Below, piece by piece: positions 1 through 10,438 of a DNA stretch of 64,000 bases. Each line of letters starts with the position of its first letter. The stretch's first letter is position 1. Both the position numbers and the translations under genes were made by a program. Below the pieces are notes generated by a model, which had not been told where the DNA came from, did no database searches, and saw only the letters and a program-made list of their open reading frames with translations. This stretch comes from JACVRN01 sp036389255 (GTDB taxonomy: Bacteria; Acidobacteriota; Blastocatellia; Pyrinomonadales; Pyrinomonadaceae): the NCBI GenBank assembly GCA_036389255.1, contig DASVQI010000012.1, forward strand, positions 171,760 through 235,759. Direction: 5' to 3'.

Positions 1-54
1 GCCACCGCCTACGCCGCGTCTGGGGCGAATATAGAGAGGCCGTGACGGTATAAA

Positions 55-630
55 ATGAGCAGCAATCTTAAGACGGGCAATCTTCCGGCTTTGATTGCCG
101 AGGCCGGAACGATTCGTGACGAGGCCGCAGCCGCCTTCGGCCAGCTCTCGCCCGCGCAGCTTAACTGGAAGCCTAGCGCCGAAGAGTGGAGCATAGGCCA
201 GTGCTTCGACCATCTGATACTGACCAACCGGCCTTACTTTCCAGTGCTGGAGAAAATCGCTGCGGGCCGGCAGCAGACAAGATTGTGGGAGCGCGTGCCC
301 CTTTTGCCGGGCTTATTCGCAAAGCTGGTGCTGGGCGCGGTCAGTCCAGAGTCGGCGCGAAAGGTGAAGGCGCGAAAGGGATTCGTGCCTGCCGCGAGCG
401 ATGTTGACGGCCAAGTCATGAGCCGCTTCGTCCTGCATCAGGACGAGTTGATGCGGCTGATGAAGGCAACGGAGCCGCTTGAGCTTGATAAGATAATCAT
501 CACGTCACCCATCTCTTCAGCCGTCATCTACAGCCTGCTCGACGGCTACCGCATAATCGTCACGCACGAGCGCCGCCATTTCCAACAGGCCGAAAGAGTG
601 ATGGCGGCGGCGGAGTTTCCGCGAGCCTAA
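55..630 (+). CDS. DinB-family putative metal-dependent protein
   Basis: 191 residues, the usual size for a single DinB/YfiT-type four-helix bundle. The family pattern is visible: an early histidine in CFDHLILTN (around residue 50) and a late HERRHFQQ (around residue 172), the H-x3-H arrangement that with the first histidine forms the metal triad. Members are cytoplasmic; some are thiol transferases (bacillithiol or mycothiol S-transferases) or damage-inducible proteins, but the substrate cannot be read here. A weak GAGAGG lies about 15 bases before the ATG. The stop overlaps the stop of the converging downstream gene by 4 bases. Family assignment is fairly safe; function is not known. Confidence 0.8.
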   Translation: MSSNLKTGNLPALIAEAGTIRDEAAAAFGQLSPAQLNWKPSAEEWSIGQCFDHLILTNRPYFPVLEKIAAGRQQTRLWERVPLLPGLFAKLVLGAVSPESARKVKARKGFVPAASDVDGQVMSRFVLHQDELMRLMKATEPLELDKIIITSPISSAVIYSLLDGYRIIVTHERRHFQQAERVMAAAEFPRA

Positions 631-935
631 AGCCGCTCGACCGCGATTGCGCGCATCATCATCTCCTGCTGTTGAAAGCGCTCGGCCAGTTCTTTCCCGT
701 AGTGCTTCCAACGGGCGCGGTCAAGCTCTTCCGTCATCACTTCATAAATCACAACCTCGTCGCGCGTAACCTGACCGGAATCTTCCTGCCATAGCCCTTC
801 GGCAGGAGAGCGGCGGTAGGTAGTGACGCCTCCGAAGCGCTCGGTCAATTCATCGCGCACCATATCCAGCATGGATTTGTCGAAGACCCGGCCTTCGTTG
901 TCGTAAAGCGGAATAAGTAGCTGCACCAGATACAT
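627..935 (-). CDS. hypothetical protein, 102 aa
   Basis: A 102-residue soluble protein opening with MYLVQLLIPLYDNEG and ending in an amphipathic, Glu/Arg-rich helix. There is no signal peptide, membrane span or cysteine motif. The length and alternation of strands and helices would suit a small ferredoxin-like alpha/beta fold, but that is inference. It converges on the DinB-like gene, and the two stop codons overlap by 4 bases. It is accepted as a gene because its protein-like composition fills the whole gap between its neighbours. Function unrecognised. Confidence 0.65.
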   Translation of the reverse strand: MYLVQLLIPLYDNEGRVFDKSMLDMVRDELTERFGGVTTYRRSPAEGLWQEDSGQVTRDEVVIYEVMTEELDRARWKHYGKELAERFQQQEMMMRAIAVERL

Positions 936-1020
936 TCGATTTCGCGCTCCCGGAAGTTTTCCGTCTTATACTACAATCGCATCGGACTGCAAAAATTGGC
1001 GCGCGGGCCCTCCAAGTTTT

Positions 1021-1416
1021 ATGAAGTTAAAGCATCTGGCCATCGTTTACGCCCTCTTTCTGGCGCTGCTGGTTTTTATGGCAGACCATAAGCAGTACCA
1101 GTTCATCTTCCGCGTGGTGCGCCAAACGCCCTACGCCGACAAGGCGGGCCACTTTCTTCTGATGGGCGTTCTGTCGCTTCTGGTCAACCTGGCGCTCTCG
1201 TGCCGCAAGACGAGGATTGGGAAGCTGAGCCTTCTCACAGGCAGCCTCGTCGTGGCGGTCGTGGTCACCCTTGAAGAGTTCTCGCAGATTTTCGTGCGCT
1301 ACAGAAGCTTTGACCCGGTTGACCTGCTGTGTGATTACGCCGGAATCATTCTTTTCGGCCTTCTGGCAGGCTACCTCACGACGCTCAGGCCCGCCGAGCA
1401 GGACAGGCCGTCTTAA
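1021..1416 (+). CDS. VanZ-like family membrane protein
   Basis: 131 residues with about four hydrophobic segments (roughly 5-22, 42-60, 70-88 and 108-124). The VanZ-like signature is clear: DKAGHFLLMG in the second segment, then EEFSQIF and SFDPVDLLCDYAG before the last. The conserved acidic residues and the H/F of this family sit in the membrane. VanZ itself gives low-level teicoplanin resistance, but most relatives of this size are uncharacterised and are not evidence of resistance. It stands alone, 82 bases before the ABC ATPase gene. Family confidence is high, role unknown. Confidence 0.82.
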   Translation: MKLKHLAIVYALFLALLVFMADHKQYQFIFRVVRQTPYADKAGHFLLMGVLSLLVNLALSCRKTRIGKLSLLTGSLVVAVVVTLEEFSQIFVRYRSFDPVDLLCDYAGIILFGLLAGYLTTLRPAEQDRPS

Positions 1417-1498
1417 TTCATCTTCAAATTTGCCGCCCGTCGAACTCGCCTACGCTTTCCGTTTCGTTTACAATCGGCCGTAGATTAATTCTTAGATT

Positions 1499-2527
1499 AT
1501 GTCGCATCTACTCGAAGTCAGAAACTTGCAGACGCAGTTTCCCACGCGCGCCGGGCTCGTGCGAGCGGTGGACGGCGTGAGCTTTCATCTGAACAAGGGC
1601 GAGCTGCTGGGGCTTGTGGGAGAATCCGGCTGCGGTAAATCCATCACGGCTCTTTCGGTCATGCGCTTGATTTCGTCGCCGGGAAAGATTGTCTCGGGCG
1701 AAATACTGTTCGACGGCGCAGACCTGCTCAAGCTCTCGGACGCGCGCATGCGGGAGATTCGCGGCGACGACATCGCCATGATTTTTCAAGACCCCATGAC
1801 CTCGCTCAACCCTGTCTTTACAGTCGGAGAGCAGATAGGCGAGGCGCTGCGTCTACATCGAAAGCTTTCAAAGCAGGAGGCGCGCAAAGCCACGATTGAA
1901 GCGATGAGCGAAGTGGCGATTCCAGACCCGGCGAGGCGCGTGGACGATTACCCGCACCAGCTTTCGGGCGGGATGCGCCAGCGCGTGATGATTGCCATGG
2001 CGCTGGCCTGCGACCCTAAGCTGCTGATTGCCGACGAGCCAACGACGGCCTTAGACGTGACGATTCAGGCGCAGATTCTTGAGCTGCTCGACGAGCTTAG
2101 AAAGACAAGGGAGCTTGCCGTGCTGCTCATCACGCACGACCTCGGAGTCGTGGCTGAAGTCGCAGACCGCGTGGCCGTGATGTACACGGGCCGCATAGTC
2201 GAAGAGTCACCCGTCGAAGAGCTGTTCGCCAGACCGAAGCATCCGTACACCGAGGGCTTGTTGCGAAGCGTGCCCAAGCTGACGATGGAGCACGTGGAGA
2301 AGAAGGAGCGGCTTGAGACGATTGAGGGAATCGTGCCGAGCCCTACGGCGCTGCCCACCGGCTGCCACTTCGCGCCGCGCTGCCAGCATCGGATGCCGCG
2401 CTGCACGGAAGGAGTCATTCCGCTTTATCAACTGGAGGGCGGGGTCGCGGTGCGCTGCGTGCTGTTCGACTTGGCCGCAGCAGTAGAAGCAGACCACAGG
2501 AAGGAGCGTGCGAGCGCCGGTGAGTGA
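1499..2527 (+). CDS. oligopeptide/dipeptide ABC transporter ATPase (DppD/OppD type)
   Basis: 342 residues, normal for DppD/OppD. Walker A is GESGCGKS (41-48), the ABC signature LSGGMRQR lies near 155 and Walker B LLIADEPTTALD near 177. The C-terminus has the oligo_HPY extension with the cysteine pattern CHFAPRCQHRMPRC typical of peptide-importer ATPases. The protein would sit on the cytoplasmic face of the membrane and power uptake of oligopeptides or related substrates together with the next gene product. No permease or substrate-binding gene is present on either side, so this ATPase pair is orphaned here and must work with membrane subunits encoded elsewhere. The ORF ends inside the start of its partner. 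Confidence 0.93.
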   Translation: MSHLLEVRNLQTQFPTRAGLVRAVDGVSFHLNKGELLGLVGESGCGKSITALSVMRLISSPGKIVSGEILFDGADLLKLSDARMREIRGDDIAMIFQDPMTSLNPVFTVGEQIGEALRLHRKLSKQEARKATIEAMSEVAIPDPARRVDDYPHQLSGGMRQRVMIAMALACDPKLLIADEPTTALDVTIQAQILELLDELRKTRELAVLLITHDLGVVAEVADRVAVMYTGRIVEESPVEELFARPKHPYTEGLLRSVPKLTMEHVEKKERLETIEGIVPSPTALPTGCHFAPRCQHRMPRCTEGVIPLYQLEGGVAVRCVLFDLAAAVEADHRKERASAGE

Positions 2528-3587
2528 AGGGCTGAATTTCGATTTAAGGCCGGGAGCCGCGAGCGTGCCGGAGCGCGAAGCGAGCGCCGCCCGCCAAACA
2601 GGCGCGCGCGGCGAAGAGCTTGTGCGCGTGCGCGCTCTCGTCAAGCATTTTCCGGTAGAAGGAAGCGACGACGTGGTGCGCGCCGTTGACGGCGTCACCT
2701 TTGAGATTCTTCAAGGCGAGACTCTGGGACTGGTAGGAGAATCGGGCTGCGGTAAATCAACCGTCGGTCGCTGCCTGCTGAGGCTGATTGAGCCTACGAG
2801 TGGGGAAGTCAAGTTCGAGGGGCGCGACGTGATTGCCACGAGCGGAAGCGAGCTGAGGGCGCTCAGGCGCGAGATGCAGATTATCTTTCAAGACCCTTAC
2901 GCGAGCCTCAATCCACGCGTGCGCGTGCGCGACATCATAGCGGAGCCGCTTGTCATTCACGGCATAGGCAAGGGCGAAGAGAGACGCGCTCGCGTGGCCG
3001 AGCTGCTGCGCCGCGTGGGGCTTGACCCGGACTACATGAATCGCTACCCGCACGAGTTTTCGGGCGGGCAGCGCCAGCGCATAGGAATAGCGCGGGCTCT
3101 GGCCCTGAACCCGAAGCTGATTGTCGCTGACGAGCCCGTCTCCGCGCTTGATGTTTCGGTGCAGGCGCAGGTCGTCAACCTGCTTCAGGATTTACAGAAC
3201 GAGCTGGGCCTGACATATCTCTTCATCTCGCACGGGCTGGCCGTGGTCGAGCACATCTCCACGCGGGTCGCGGTGATGTACCTAGGGCGCATAGTCGAGA
3301 TTGCAGGCGCGGCCGAGCTTTACAGCGAGCCGCTTCACCCGTACACGAAAGCGCTGCTTTCGGCCATCCCCATTCCAGACCCGCGCCGCAAGCGCGAGCG
3401 CATCGTCTTGCAGGGTGACGTGCCCACGCCCATCAACCCGCCTTCCGGCTGCCGCTTCCGCACGCGCTGTCCCGCAGCGATTCCCGAATGCGCTCAGATT
3501 GACCCAGACCTGCGCGAAATCTCTCCGGGCCACACGGTCGCCTGCATACGCGTTCCCGGCTGGGCCGAAGCTCCGACGGCTGCTTAA
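2520..3587 (+). CDS. oligopeptide/dipeptide ABC transporter ATPase (DppF/OppF type)
   Basis: Second ATPase of the pair, about 355 residues. It has Walker A GESGCGKS, signature FSGGQRQRIGIARAL, Walker B LIVADEPVSALD, the switch region ISHGLAVV and the C-terminal CRFRTRCPAAIPEC oligo_HPY tail. The ORF could start at GTG 2508, but the AAGGAG at 2501-2506 would be only one base away; GTG 2520 lies 13 bases downstream and is preferred. Either start overlaps the end of the upstream gene, so the two are translationally coupled. The first 35 residues are Ala/Arg-rich and unlike the family core, so the true start is uncertain by a few codons. Confidence 0.92.
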   Translation: MSEGLNFDLRPGAASVPEREASAARQTGARGEELVRVRALVKHFPVEGSDDVVRAVDGVTFEILQGETLGLVGESGCGKSTVGRCLLRLIEPTSGEVKFEGRDVIATSGSELRALRREMQIIFQDPYASLNPRVRVRDIIAEPLVIHGIGKGEERRARVAELLRRVGLDPDYMNRYPHEFSGGQRQRIGIARALALNPKLIVADEPVSALDVSVQAQVVNLLQDLQNELGLTYLFISHGLAVVEHISTRVAVMYLGRIVEIAGAAELYSEPLHPYTKALLSAIPIPDPRRKRERIVLQGDVPTPINPPSGCRFRTRCPAAIPECAQIDPDLREISPGHTVACIRVPGWAEAPTAA

Positions 3588-3758
3588 CAAGTAATCAGGC
3601 AGGCTGGAGAACCGGCCACTCGTCAATTGAAACATCTCTCAAGCGGCTTGCGTACTAGGGTGCGCGCTCTTTTTGAGTTATTGATTTACGCGCTCAGCCT
3701 CGAAAAGCTAAAATTACTACCCGCCGCTCTTTAGGATTAAAACGCCTGGAGGAAAAAC

Positions 3759-4589
3759 ATGAGTGAACAGACTGGCCCCGGTTCCGAACAGGAAGCGCAA
3801 GGCTTCGTAGCGCCTCCGCCTCCGCCTTTCCCGCCTCAGGCGGAGAAGCTTGAAGGCCCACAACTCTCTACAGCAGAGACGCTCTCCGGCATCTTCTTCG
3901 ACCCGGCTCGCGTCTTTGAGTCCTTTCGCCCGCGCCCGCGCTTTCTGGTGGCGGCCATCATCATCACGGTGCTGACGCTTATCTTTACCATCAGCTTCTT
4001 CCAGCGCGTAGGTTACGAGAACATAATGCGCTCCGCCGTCGAGAACAACCCGCAAGCCGACCAGATGTCGGACGAGCAGAAAGAGCGCATGCTCGATATT
4101 TATCGCAACCCGTTTATGAAGGCGATTACCTACGTCTCACCCATCTTCAACATGGCCATCTTTTTCGCGGCGGGGGCGGGGCTTTACCTGCTGGGCGTGA
4201 TGGCTATGGGGAAATCCACGACTTATTCGCGCTCGCTTGCGGTCTGGACGTACTCTACGCTTCCGCCGTTTCTGCTGGCGATGCTGGCCAACTTCGTGCT
4301 GCTCTTTCTGAAGTCGCCCGAAGACCTAGACATCACGCAGCTGGGGCGCGGGCTCGTTCACGCAAACCTGAGCTTCCTAGTGAACTCGAAAGCCAACCCT
4401 GTGCTTTCGACTCTTCTGGGGGCCTTCGATGTCTTCAAATTCTACGGCCTGTTCCTTGGCTCGCTGGGCTTGCAGAAGGTGGCCAAGCTCTCATCCGGCG
4501 CGGCATGGGCGGTTGTGCTCACTATCTGGCTGGTAGGCGCAGTCGTAGCAATCGCATGGGCGCTCATCACAGGCAACCCCATGGGATGA
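3759..4589 (+). CDS. Yip1-family integral membrane protein
   Basis: 276 residues with GGAGG seven bases before the ATG. The N-terminal 35 residues are Gly/Pro/Gln-rich and probably disordered. The motif ETLSGIFFDPARVFESF follows, the conserved lead-in of bacterial Yip1 proteins. Four to five membrane spans come next (about 65-88, 125-150, 165-190, 212-235 and 245-268). Bacterial Yip1 proteins are inner-membrane proteins of unknown biochemical role and are very common in acidobacteria. The gene converges on the permease array and is separated from it by a heptad hairpin. Family assignment is good; function unknown. Confidence 0.78.
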   Translation: MSEQTGPGSEQEAQGFVAPPPPPFPPQAEKLEGPQLSTAETLSGIFFDPARVFESFRPRPRFLVAAIIITVLTLIFTISFFQRVGYENIMRSAVENNPQADQMSDEQKERMLDIYRNPFMKAITYVSPIFNMAIFFAAGAGLYLLGVMAMGKSTTYSRSLAVWTYSTLPPFLLAMLANFVLLFLKSPEDLDITQLGRGLVHANLSFLVNSKANPVLSTLLGAFDVFKFYGLFLGSLGLQKVAKLSSGAAWAVVLTIWLVGAVVAIAWALITGNPMG

Positions 4590-4593
4590 GAAC

Positions 4594-4698
4594 AAGTAAA
4601 AGCGGGTGACGGGTGCCATGTGCCGGGTGACGGGAAAGAGAAGTGGTTTTTCTTTTCCCCGAAACCCGTCACCTGACACCCGTCACCCGCTTTTACTT
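4594..4698. repeat. heptad-built intergenic hairpin (GGGTGAC type)
   Basis: The left arm contains four contiguous 7-mers, GGGTGAC-GGGTGCC-ATGTGCC-GGGTGAC (4604-4631). The right arm has the inverse, GTCACCT-GACACCC-GTCACCC (4668-4688). The outer 22 bases pair perfectly, and the loop is T-rich. It sits between converging genes and its right end overlaps the stop codon of the minus-strand permease, so a bidirectional terminator role is plausible. Confidence 0.85.
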
Positions 4699-5952
4699 AC
4701 TCGTACCTGAGCGCTTCAATGGGGTCTAGGCGGGCCGCTTTCCACGCGGGCCAGAGGCCGAAGATGAGGCCGATGCCTACGCTCGCTACGAAGCCGCCTA
4801 TGGGAGCCCAGAGCGGGACGTAAGAGGGAACGAACAGTCGTATCAGCAGGCTGGTCAGCCAGCCCATGCCAAGACCTATGAGCCCGCCCATGCCGGTGAG
4901 CGTCATCGCCTCAATCAGAAACTGCATGAGGATGTCTGCGCGGCGAGCGCCTATGGCTTTCCTGATACCTATCTCGCGCGTCCTCTCCGTGACGGAGACG
5001 AGCATGATGTTCATCACGCCTATGCCTCCGACCATCAAGCCTACGGACGAGATGACGACCATCCCTATGGCTACGCCAGCCGTGATGGCGCGAAAGTTTG
5101 TGAGCAGAGCGTCGGCAGTCTCAAGCCCGAAGTTGTTAGGCTTGCCGAAAGGCACTTGCCTGCGCACGCGCAGCAGGTCTGTAATCTGATCCTGCGCTTC
5201 TTGCATCTGGCCGACGCGGCCTACGGCAAGTATATAAATCTCGTCCTCGTTCGGCTTCAGCTTGCGCGCGACGTTGAAGGGAACGTAGATGACGTTGTTC
5301 TGGTCGTCGCTTCCGCCGCCGCCCAAAAACTGCTCACGCTTTTGCAGCATTCCCACTACGCGAAACTCGCGCCCGCCTATATCCAGAGTGTTGCCGACCG
5401 GCGACGAGAAAGGAAAGAAGTCGTCCGCTATCTTGGAGCCTATGACGCAGACTTCCTGATTCGTGTCGTTCTCGAACTGCGAGAAGAAGCGTCCTTCTAC
5501 TACGACTTGAACGCCCGCGCGCTCGAAGTCCGGCAACGTCCCCTGCAAGGCTACAGCCGCGCTGGTCTTGCCTTCACGCGAAACCAGAACCTTCTGGCCG
5601 AAAAAGTTGTTGGTGATGTCCAGAAAAGGAACGGATATCTCCACTGCGGGCAGCTCGCTTATGGCCAGAGCGTCCTCGTAAGTAAGCTCCTTTCGCATAC
5701 GCTCTTCGCGCGAGCGACGGCCGACCTGTATGCCCGGGTCGAACTTGGTGATATAGATGGAGCGAGTCCCGAAGGATTCAATCTCGCGCTTAACGGATTC
5801 GTCTATGCCACTGATGATGGAGGCTATGGCCATCACAGTCCACACGCCAATGACCACGCCAACCACCGTCAGCAGCGAGCGCAGCTTATTGACGCGCAGG
5901 GTGTCCAGCGCCATCTTCAGATTCTCATAAATGTCTCCGCGAAGAATCTTCA

Positions 5953-5953
<1 letters not shown>
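4697..5953 (-). CDS. MacB-type ABC transporter permease (no ATPase domain), 1 of 4
   Basis: About 418 residues: one N-terminal span (about 18-42), a periplasmic MacB_PCD domain (about 50-280) and three C-terminal FtsX-type spans (about 285-405). The family landmarks VSVTERTREIGIRKAIG and WPAWKAARLDPIEALRYE are present. It lacks the N-terminal ABC domain of canonical MacB, so it must borrow an ATPase, most likely the one at 12930-13694. A TTG at 5956 is possible, but ATG 5953 shares its A with the TGA of the upstream permease (TGATG coupling) and is preferred. MacB-like mechanotransmission pumps drive export of lipoproteins, peptides or small molecules through an adaptor and outer-membrane channel; the substrate is unknown. 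Confidence 0.9.
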
Positions 5954-7188
<1,235 letters not shown>

Positions 7189-7302
7189 TGCTAGCTTCTA
7201 CGCTCGGCGGGGGAGTTTGGTTACAATAACAATTAAGATGCGTAGAGGATACACCGGGTAGGCTGTTATTTTTGTGCCGATTCTGTAGACGTTTCGCCAC
7301 AG

Positions 7303-8553
7303 CTATTCGTATCGCAAAGCTTCTATAGGGTCTAAGCGAGCGGCTTTCCATGCGGGCCAGAGGCCGAAGACTATGCCTACGAGAGCGGAGATGCCTATGC
7401 CGACGGCTATAGCCCAGAGTGGCACGTAGGCCGGGAGCGGCGAATACATGTTCATCAACAGGCTACAGACTTCGCCCACGGCCAGCCCCGTGAGGCCGCC
7501 TATGGCCGTGAGCGCCACGGCTTCTATCAGAAATTGCGAGAGGATATTAAAGCGGGTCGCGCCTACTGCCTTGCGAATGCCAATCTCTTTGGTGCGCTCC
7601 GTGACGGAGACGAGCATGATATTCATCACGCCTATGCCGCCAATCATGAGCGCGACGAAGGAGATTGCCGTCAGCACCAGCGCCGTCGCTCCCGTCAGTT
7701 GGTTGTAGATGTCCAGCAGAGAGTCCTGCGTGGAGATGCCGAAGTTGTTCGGCTCACCTCCGGGCACGCGGCGTCGCCGCCGCAGTATGTCCGTGATTTC
7801 ATCTACTGAAGATTTCACGAAGGCGCGCGATTTCGGGCGCACCACTATGGCGAAAAGCGTCCCCGGCGCGGTGTAATCCGGGTAGTACTTGTCGAACGTG
7901 GTAATCGGGATGTAGAGCGCGTTGTCGCGTGACTGGCCGAAGAAATTCCCCATAGGCTCCATCACGCCTATCACCAGAAAGGGCGTGCCGTTAATCTTAA
8001 TCTCTTTGCCGAGCGGCTCTTCGTTCGGAAAGAGAGCGCCCACGACATCCTTGGCAAGCACGGCGACGTTCGAGCGCTCCTGCATGTCTATATCGCCAAT
8101 GAAGCGCCCGCGCCCTACGTAAGACGAGTGAGTAAATTCATAGTAGGGCGTCACGCCTATAAGGATGGGTGTGTCGGTCTGCCTCTCCGCGTAGCGCACC
8201 GTGGAAGAGATGTTACGGTGAAGCGGCGAGACGCTCGCCACCGACGAGGCTTCACGACGAATCGCGTCCGCGTCCTCAATCGTCAGCTCCTTGCGCTGCC
8301 GCTCCTCCATGGAGCGCATCTCGGGCGGGCGTCCGAAGCCCGGGTCGTACTTCGTGATGAAGATGGTATTAGACCCAAGTGCCTCAATCTGCTCCGCGAA
8401 GGCCCGGTTGAGTCCCTGAATGATAGAGACCATGAAGATGATAGTGATGACGCCTATGCTCACGCCCAGAATTGTGAGCGACGAGCGCAGCTTATTCGCC
8501 CGCAAAGTGTCTATGGCCATCAGGGCCGATTCTTTAACGTCATCAAATCTCAC
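7303..8553 (-). CDS. MacB-type ABC transporter permease, 3 of 4
   Basis: 416 residues beginning at GTG 8553. It has an N-terminal span around 20-42, a periplasmic domain, three C-terminal spans, VSVTERTKEIGIRKAVGATR near residue 325 and the terminal FGLWPAWKAARLDPIEALRYE. The ATPase domain is absent. It starts one base after the stop of the BamE-like gene, so these two are almost certainly co-translated, which hints that the small protein is a partner of this permease. Closest in this window to permease 1 (shared C-terminal sequence). Confidence 0.9.
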   Translation of the reverse strand: MRFDDVKESALMAIDTLRANKLRSSLTILGVSIGVITIIFMVSIIQGLNRAFAEQIEALGSNTIFITKYDPGFGRPPEMRSMEERQRKELTIEDADAIRREASSVASVSPLHRNISSTVRYAERQTDTPILIGVTPYYEFTHSSYVGRGRFIGDIDMQERSNVAVLAKDVVGALFPNEEPLGKEIKINGTPFLVIGVMEPMGNFFGQSRDNALYIPITTFDKYYPDYTAPGTLFAIVVRPKSRAFVKSSVDEITDILRRRRRVPGGEPNNFGISTQDSLLDIYNQLTGATALVLTAISFVALMIGGIGVMNIMLVSVTERTKEIGIRKAVGATRFNILSQFLIEAVALTAIGGLTGLAVGEVCSLLMNMYSPLPAYVPLWAIAVGIGISALVGIVFGLWPAWKAARLDPIEALRYE

Positions 8554-8554
8554 T

Positions 8555-8902
8555 TCAATTCACCTTGCTGTAAACGTCCAGCATGCGGCCCGTCTTATCG
8601 AACTGCACGTTAAGCTCGTAGCCGCCGCCACGGCTCACCAGTCTCCAGACGGGGCCGCGAGATTCGCGAGCGTACCAGTACCAGTTCTCGTCCGTCGCGC
8701 CCGCCTCTACACGATGCGGCTCTCCGAGCGCGGCGCGAACCTCGTCTTTCGTCATGCCGGTTCGCCCCTGTAACTTCCAGTAGCTGCCTTCCAGCCTGTT
8801 TGACTCCATGCGATAAACCACGTACTCGCGCCCGGCTTCAAATGCCACGAGCGCTATCAGAATGCTCAGGATAATGACAACGCGCTTTTTCGTTCTGCTC
8901 AT
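8555..8902 (-). CDS. small membrane-anchored protein with SmpA/OmlA (BamE-like) fold
   Basis: 115 residues: one N-terminal membrane anchor (about 8-25), then a single domain whose core GRTGMTKDEVRAALGEPH is the BamE/SmpA signature (a helix followed by the conserved GxP turn), and a closing beta segment ending in a D-K-T-G-R motif. There is no lipobox, so it is anchored by its N-terminal helix rather than lipidated. It lies between permeases 3 and 4 with one-base and 16-base spacing, so it is part of that operon. BamE-like folds are protein-protein adaptors; an accessory role in the exporter is inferred only from position. Confidence 0.72.
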   Translation of the reverse strand: MSRTKKRVVIILSILIALVAFEAGREYVVYRMESNRLEGSYWKLQGRTGMTKDEVRAALGEPHRVEAGATDENWYWYARESRGPVWRLVSRGGGYELNVQFDKTGRMLDVYSKVN

Positions 8903-8918
8903 ACCGCTTCTACGAAAT

Positions 8919-10163
8919 CTACTCCGCTCTCAAGGCTTCGATAGGGTCTAGCTTGGCTGCGCTCCACGCGGGCCAGAGGCCGCTGACTATGCCCACGATT
9001 GAAGAGACGCCGACGCCGAGGACTGCCGAGCTGACGCTGACCAGTAGCGGAAAGCCTATCAGCAACGCTATGACGTAGGCTAGGCCGAAGCCCAGCCCCA
9101 CGCCGAGCGCTCCGCCGATGGCCGTCACCGTCACGGCCTCTATCAGAAATTGCATCAGGATGTCGCGGCGCGTCGCGCCCACTGCCTTGCGAATGCCAAT
9201 CTCTTTGGTGCGCTCCGTGACGGAGACGAGCATGATGTTCATGACGACGATTCCGCCTACGACCAGCGAGATTGCGGCCACGCCTATAGTTACTATGTAG
9301 ATGTTGGAGGTGGCTTTGCCATAAAGGTCAAGGAAGACGTCCTGCGTTTCGAGCGCGAAGCCGTCGTCTTCATCATTAAAGGTCTTGCCGCGACGATTGC
9401 GCATAATCGTTCGCACCTGATCTTCTACCGGCTCCAACTGCTCGGCCGACTGCGCCTGCACGAAGATAATGAGAGAGTCGTGCGCGCCGTAAATCTTCTG
9501 GTAAGTCTCGAACGGAATGTATATGACGTTGTCGCGCGAGACGCCGAAGATTTTGCCCAGAGGCTCTACCACTCCGACAATGTGAAAAGGGCGCCCGGCT
9601 ATGCGAATCTGCTGGCCCACGACCTGTTCGGGCGCGGCCCCGCCAAAGAGGTTGTCCACAAGGTCTGTGCCTATCACGCAGACCTCGCTCGCGCCCGCCC
9701 CTTCCGGGTCAGACCACGCGCGGCCCGCCGCAATCGTGCGGTTGTCCATGTCCAGCACGGAAAGCGTAGTGCCTCTGACCAGCACCGCCTCCGATTTCTG
9801 GTCGCCGCGCTTGACCGTCTCGGCAGGAGCGTTCGCAGCGACGCCCGTGCGCCAGCAGGAAGTGCAGAGACGAGTGACGGCCTCCGCGTCATCTTTGGTG
9901 ACATCCTTGCGCCGGTTGAATTTGACGAAGTCCTCGCGCGAGGTAATAACCATGGGCCGCTTGCTGACGGTAAAGACCGTGGAGCCTTGAGAGGAGAACG
10001 TAGTGGCCACAGTTTTATCCAGCCCCTTGATGATAGTGACAACGGCAATCACAGCCGCCACGCCGACAACAATACCTATCAGCGTCAGGCCCGTACGCAG
10101 CTTATTCGTGCGTAAGCTGAGGAGCGCGACTCGGAATGATTCCCACAGGGCGGCAAATGGCAT
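8919..10163 (-). CDS. MacB-type ABC transporter permease, 4 of 4
   Basis: 414 residues with an ATG start. Layout is N-terminal span (about 18-42), MacB_PCD periplasmic domain, three C-terminal spans, VSVTERTKEIGIRKAVGATR and the ending SGLWPAWSAAKLDPIEALRAE. The periplasmic domain carries a Cys pair (LCTSCWRTG) not seen in the other three. It is the first gene of the downstream half of the array. Its upstream neighbour on the same strand would be the ATPase at 12930-13694 but for the intervening restriction-modification genes. Confidence 0.9.
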   Translation of the reverse strand: MPFAALWESFRVALLSLRTNKLRTGLTLIGIVVGVAAVIAVVTIIKGLDKTVATTFSSQGSTVFTVSKRPMVITSREDFVKFNRRKDVTKDDAEAVTRLCTSCWRTGVAANAPAETVKRGDQKSEAVLVRGTTLSVLDMDNRTIAAGRAWSDPEGAGASEVCVIGTDLVDNLFGGAAPEQVVGQQIRIAGRPFHIVGVVEPLGKIFGVSRDNVIYIPFETYQKIYGAHDSLIIFVQAQSAEQLEPVEDQVRTIMRNRRGKTFNDEDDGFALETQDVFLDLYGKATSNIYIVTIGVAAISLVVGGIVVMNIMLVSVTERTKEIGIRKAVGATRRDILMQFLIEAVTVTAIGGALGVGLGFGLAYVIALLIGFPLLVSVSSAVLGVGVSSIVGIVSGLWPAWSAAKLDPIEALRAE

Positions 10164-10382
10164 GACTCTTTAATGGTAAATCGTAAATCTTCAAAGACAA
10201 AACTTTCCGGCACGGGCGCGAGGTGGCTACCTACTTATACGAAGCGGCTAGCACAGAAGTTTAGGCGGAGTCGGCAATCTGAGTTGCTAAATAAGCGGCA
10301 AGCGTAAGTGATAATGAAAACTTACAGGGCCTTCTGTATGGCCGATGCCGGGAACTCTCCGCGTGCGAGACGCACCGGCTTG

Positions 10383-10391
10383 TGATATAAA
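10383..10391 (+). promoter_or_regulatory. candidate extended -10 promoter of the restriction-modification pair
   Basis: TGATATAAA matches an extended -10 element (TGn then TATAAA), 48 bases before the methyltransferase ATG. No convincing -35 hexamer is seen at the expected distance, which is normal for extended -10 promoters. The surrounding sequence is A+T-rich compared with its neighbours. Prediction from sequence alone. Confidence 0.35.
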
Positions 10392-10438
10392 AACGAAGAA
10401 ATATTGAAATCGCCTCTGATTGCTTTCATCTGTCGAGT

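Noticed and set aside
1..54. End of an upstream gene at the left edge
   Set aside because: Too short to assign; no motif or stop context supports a specific call.
1021..1416. VanZ-like gene as an antibiotic-resistance determinant
   Set aside because: The VanZ-like family is broad and mostly unrelated to glycopeptide resistance; no other van genes are present.
9150..10115. Long plus-strand open frame of about 320 codons
   Set aside because: It lies entirely antisense to a clear MacB-type permease, has no family motif, and arises from G+C-rich codon structure.
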